Source: Alistipes sp.
Lineage (GTDB): Bacteria > Bacteroidota > Bacteroidia > Bacteroidales > Rikenellaceae
DNA: 64,000 nt
Assembly (NCBI GenBank): GCA_017936685.1
Contig: JAGBFA010000015.1
Span: 62,001 to 126,000, forward strand
Reading direction: 5' to 3'
Shown piece after piece: positions 62,282 through 64,000 of this stretch (position 1 is the first letter of the stretch; every line of letters starts with the position of its first letter). The notes beneath the pieces were generated by a model. It saw only the letters and a program-made list of their open reading frames with translations, ran no database searches and was not told the DNA's origin. The position numbers were made by a program, and so were the translations under genes.

Positions 62282-64000
62282 TTATTTCATGCTTTCCAAT
62301 TTTCCTAACCGCATAACAATTGAGGTTTGGCTACGACCCATCTTTTGTGCAATATACTTGATACTTTTTCCCTCTCTATGCAATGTTAGTAAAAATTTGT
62401 CGGCACTGGGTGTCCATCGTTTATTTGCATTCGGGTGTTTTACGTAGTTCTCCTCCGCAACTTTTTCGGGACGCAGAAACTCGTCCACGAAAACTGATGG
62501 AAAACGGGTGTCGTAGAGAACCCATGTTTTCATTTTGGCCCGTGTGATTGCTACATAGAACAACCGTCGCTCCTCGCCATAGGGGAAGCGGTCGCTTGCT
62601 GTCAGCACGTATTGTAAAGATGGGTCATCGCTTACGAATGAGGGAAAACCATAGGTATCCTTGTTACATTGGAGCAGAATCACATAGTCGGCTTCAAGTC
62701 CTTTGGATTTGTGTACGGTCAGAAATTCGACCTTTCGACCGTCGATGATATAATAGAACCTATTTCCCTCTTTGACGCTTTTATACATGAACGATAGGTA
62801 GTAATCGTCGAATGAATACCGCCCCAGCAGGAACACAGATTTGTCGGCCGGAATGGATGCAATCATCTGTCCGATGACATTGCAATAGCTGTTTCGGTCG
62901 TAGGCCTGGAACGATAGTTCGGTTTTCCTTTGCTCGCTGAACGGCCGAATGTTCTTTTTTATTTGAGCCGTATTACGTTGGATGAATCGGGCAGACAAAC
63001 CGACCAACGGCTCGCCGAAACGATAGGTTGTTTCGATTTTATTGATTTCAGTCGGGCCGAAAAAAGCTGCAAAATTATTGAAAAGAGCCATATCGCTTCC
63101 CGAGAAACGATAGATGGATTGCCAGTCGTCACCTACGCAATAGAGTTTCGCCGGAGAATTTCCCTCGCGCAAGGCTTTGAGAAAGTTGTATCGGTCGACG
63201 GATATATCTTGAAATTCATCAACAATGATGTAATCATACGACACTGGATGCGTTGCCCGGCAAAGTTCGGTCGCCTGCAAGATGGCGTCCGTAAAGTCGA
63301 TCTGTCCGCTGCTGCGCAAAGCCTCCGCATAGCGTTCGTACACGGGACGGAAAATGTTTTTGATTACGAACTCGCTACGCCGGTCGTCGGCCTCGTCTGC
63401 CTGTTTCAAGACCTCTTTCAACGATCGACAACTTGACTTCAGCAAGGTGACAAATGTAGCGATCAACCTAATAAATGCCTTTTCCTGTTTGCTGCCTTTC
63501 GGCAGCACAATGCCGTATAGCTCCGTATCCGTCCGCTCGTACAGGGGAACTCCTGCATCGAGCAATAATCGTCGGAGCGTCTCCCGAATATCCGAACGGT
63601 AAAAATCCACGCTAGACGTCGTAATTAGTCTTGTTCCGAATTTCTCGTGGGCAGCCCGCTTCCATGTGATGCCGTCGTTGTACTTTTGGTTGGCCTCTTC
63701 ATAGGAGATATTCCGATCTTTGGCGAACCATGCGGGTACGAGCCCGTGTTCGTCCACACCGAAATGCTCCAGATAGATACGCTGTGGTTTGCCGTCTCGC
63801 TCGAGGTGGATCGAAAAATCGGGTTTGTACTGGGAGTGCATCGCGTCCGCTACCGGATATTCGTAAGGTTCCTCATATCTGAATTTCACGCCGAGGGACG
63901 ATAAGACGAAACAGATTTTCTGCTCCTGCTCGCTCCGCACGTAAATCTGTTTGCCGTCCATATCCGGAAGCAAGGCTTTCAGCCGCACGTCCTTTTGTTC
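62282..64000 (-). CDS. Helicase IV-like UvrD helicase, 5' end outside window
   Basis: The frame is open to the window edge on the minus strand, so the first ~570 visible residues are the C-terminal part of a larger protein. The Walker A region is not present and must lie beyond 64000; the GTG at 63988 is internal. Visible parts run in the order of E. coli HelD (helicase IV): an inserted nuclease-like segment (VRSEQEQKICFVLSSLGVKF, YKPDFSIHL, YLEHFGVDEHG), WKRAAHEKFG, motif II VDEFQDIS, GDDWQSIYRFSGSD, KSKGLEADYVILL and LFYVAITRAK. The last 45 residues form a SANT/HTH-like domain (WTPSADKFLLTLHREGKSIKYIAQKMGRSQTSIVMRLGKL). The base composition is visibly richer in A/T than the rest of the window, which suggests horizontal transfer. 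Confidence 0.85.
   Translation of the reverse strand, partial: EQKDVRLKALLPDMDGKQIYVRSEQEQKICFVLSSLGVKFRYEEPYEYPVADAMHSQYKPDFSIHLERDGKPQRIYLEHFGVDEHGLVPAWFAKDRNISYEEANQKYNDGITWKRAAHEKFGTRLITTSSVDFYRSDIRETLRRLLLDAGVPLYERTDTELYGIVLPKGSKQEKAFIRLIATFVTLLKSSCRSLKEVLKQADEADDRRSEFVIKNIFRPVYERYAEALRSSGQIDFTDAILQATELCRATHPVSYDYIIVDEFQDISVDRYNFLKALREGNSPAKLYCVGDDWQSIYRFSGSDMALFNNFAAFFGPTEINKIETTYRFGEPLVGLSARFIQRNTAQIKKNIRPFSEQRKTELSFQAYDRNSYCNVIGQMIASIPADKSVFLLGRYSFDDYYLSFMYKSVKEGNRFYYIIDGRKVEFLTVHKSKGLEADYVILLQCNKDTYGFPSFVSDDPSLQYVLTASDRFPYGEERRLFYVAITRAKMKTWVLYDTRFPSVFVDEFLRPEKVAEENYVKHPNANKRWTPSADKFLLTLHREGKSIKYIAQKMGRSQTSIVMRLGKLESMK

Overview
The window looks like chromosomal DNA from a Bacteroidales bacterium. 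The evidence is a TonB-dependent receptor followed by a surface-type lipoprotein, DUF4251 and DUF1573 proteins, the long Bacteroidetes form of NusB ahead of YajC, few Shine-Dalgarno sites, and many promoters of the Bacteroidetes type (TTTG at -33, about 19 bases, TAnnTTTG at -7). The base composition is high in G+C for this order, which makes an Alistipes/Rikenellaceae-like organism my best guess; that is inference from memory. Most of the window is core housekeeping DNA, with short accessory or repeat-rich stretches between operons.

Layout. 1-5137: 3' part of a TonB-dependent receptor and its partner lipoprotein with two internal copies of an OB-like domain. 5365-9793: ferritin, GH5 lipoprotein, DoxX, short malic enzyme, secreted flavodoxin. 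9882-12964 (minus): HAD phosphatase and 4-alpha-glucanotransferase. 13070-13974: palindromic tandem repeat leading into pnuC. 14104-17686: a 6S-like structured RNA candidate, then a Sel1 protein, a small HTH regulator and two secreted proteins. 18109-22466 (minus): alaS, gpmI and a tRNA-Ala(GGC). 22570-25034: two LytM-type peptidases and a HAD phosphatase. 25135-31887: GIN-domain protein plus AddB- and AddA-like recombination nuclease-helicase. 31961-35520: ABC exporter, HprK-like kinase, S26-like peptidase and ispF. 36215-37519 (minus): der, whose 3' end is followed by two further copies of its last codons. 37712-42966: sugar-type MFS, outer-membrane protein, PhoH, PepD, lipid kinase. 43055-46025: small lipoprotein and secreted proteins among repeats. 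46070-52094 (minus): cvfB-like, methyltransferase, nitrilase, TSUP permease, uvrA. 52237-54220: nusB, DUF1573, yajC. 54291-62184: VanX-like dipeptidase, PiT phosphate permease, SDR plus aldehyde dehydrogenase, panB, a SpoU-type methyltransferase. 62282-64000: a helicase IV-like gene running off the window, visibly richer in A/T.

The most unusual content is between the genes. Two families of foldback repeats keep their base pairing while changing the sequence of their stems. One is a REP/BIME-like unit in six intergenic regions; the other is an approximately 120-bp element with 18-bp inverted ends that sits against the stop codons of three minus-strand genes. The 3' end of der is present three times in a 152-bp tandem array, and the differences between its copies are all synonymous. 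A set of three direct repeats at exact 22-bp spacing precedes the SDR/aldehyde dehydrogenase promoter. The ABC/HprK-like/S26-like gene trio is the best candidate for an undescribed protein-level system.
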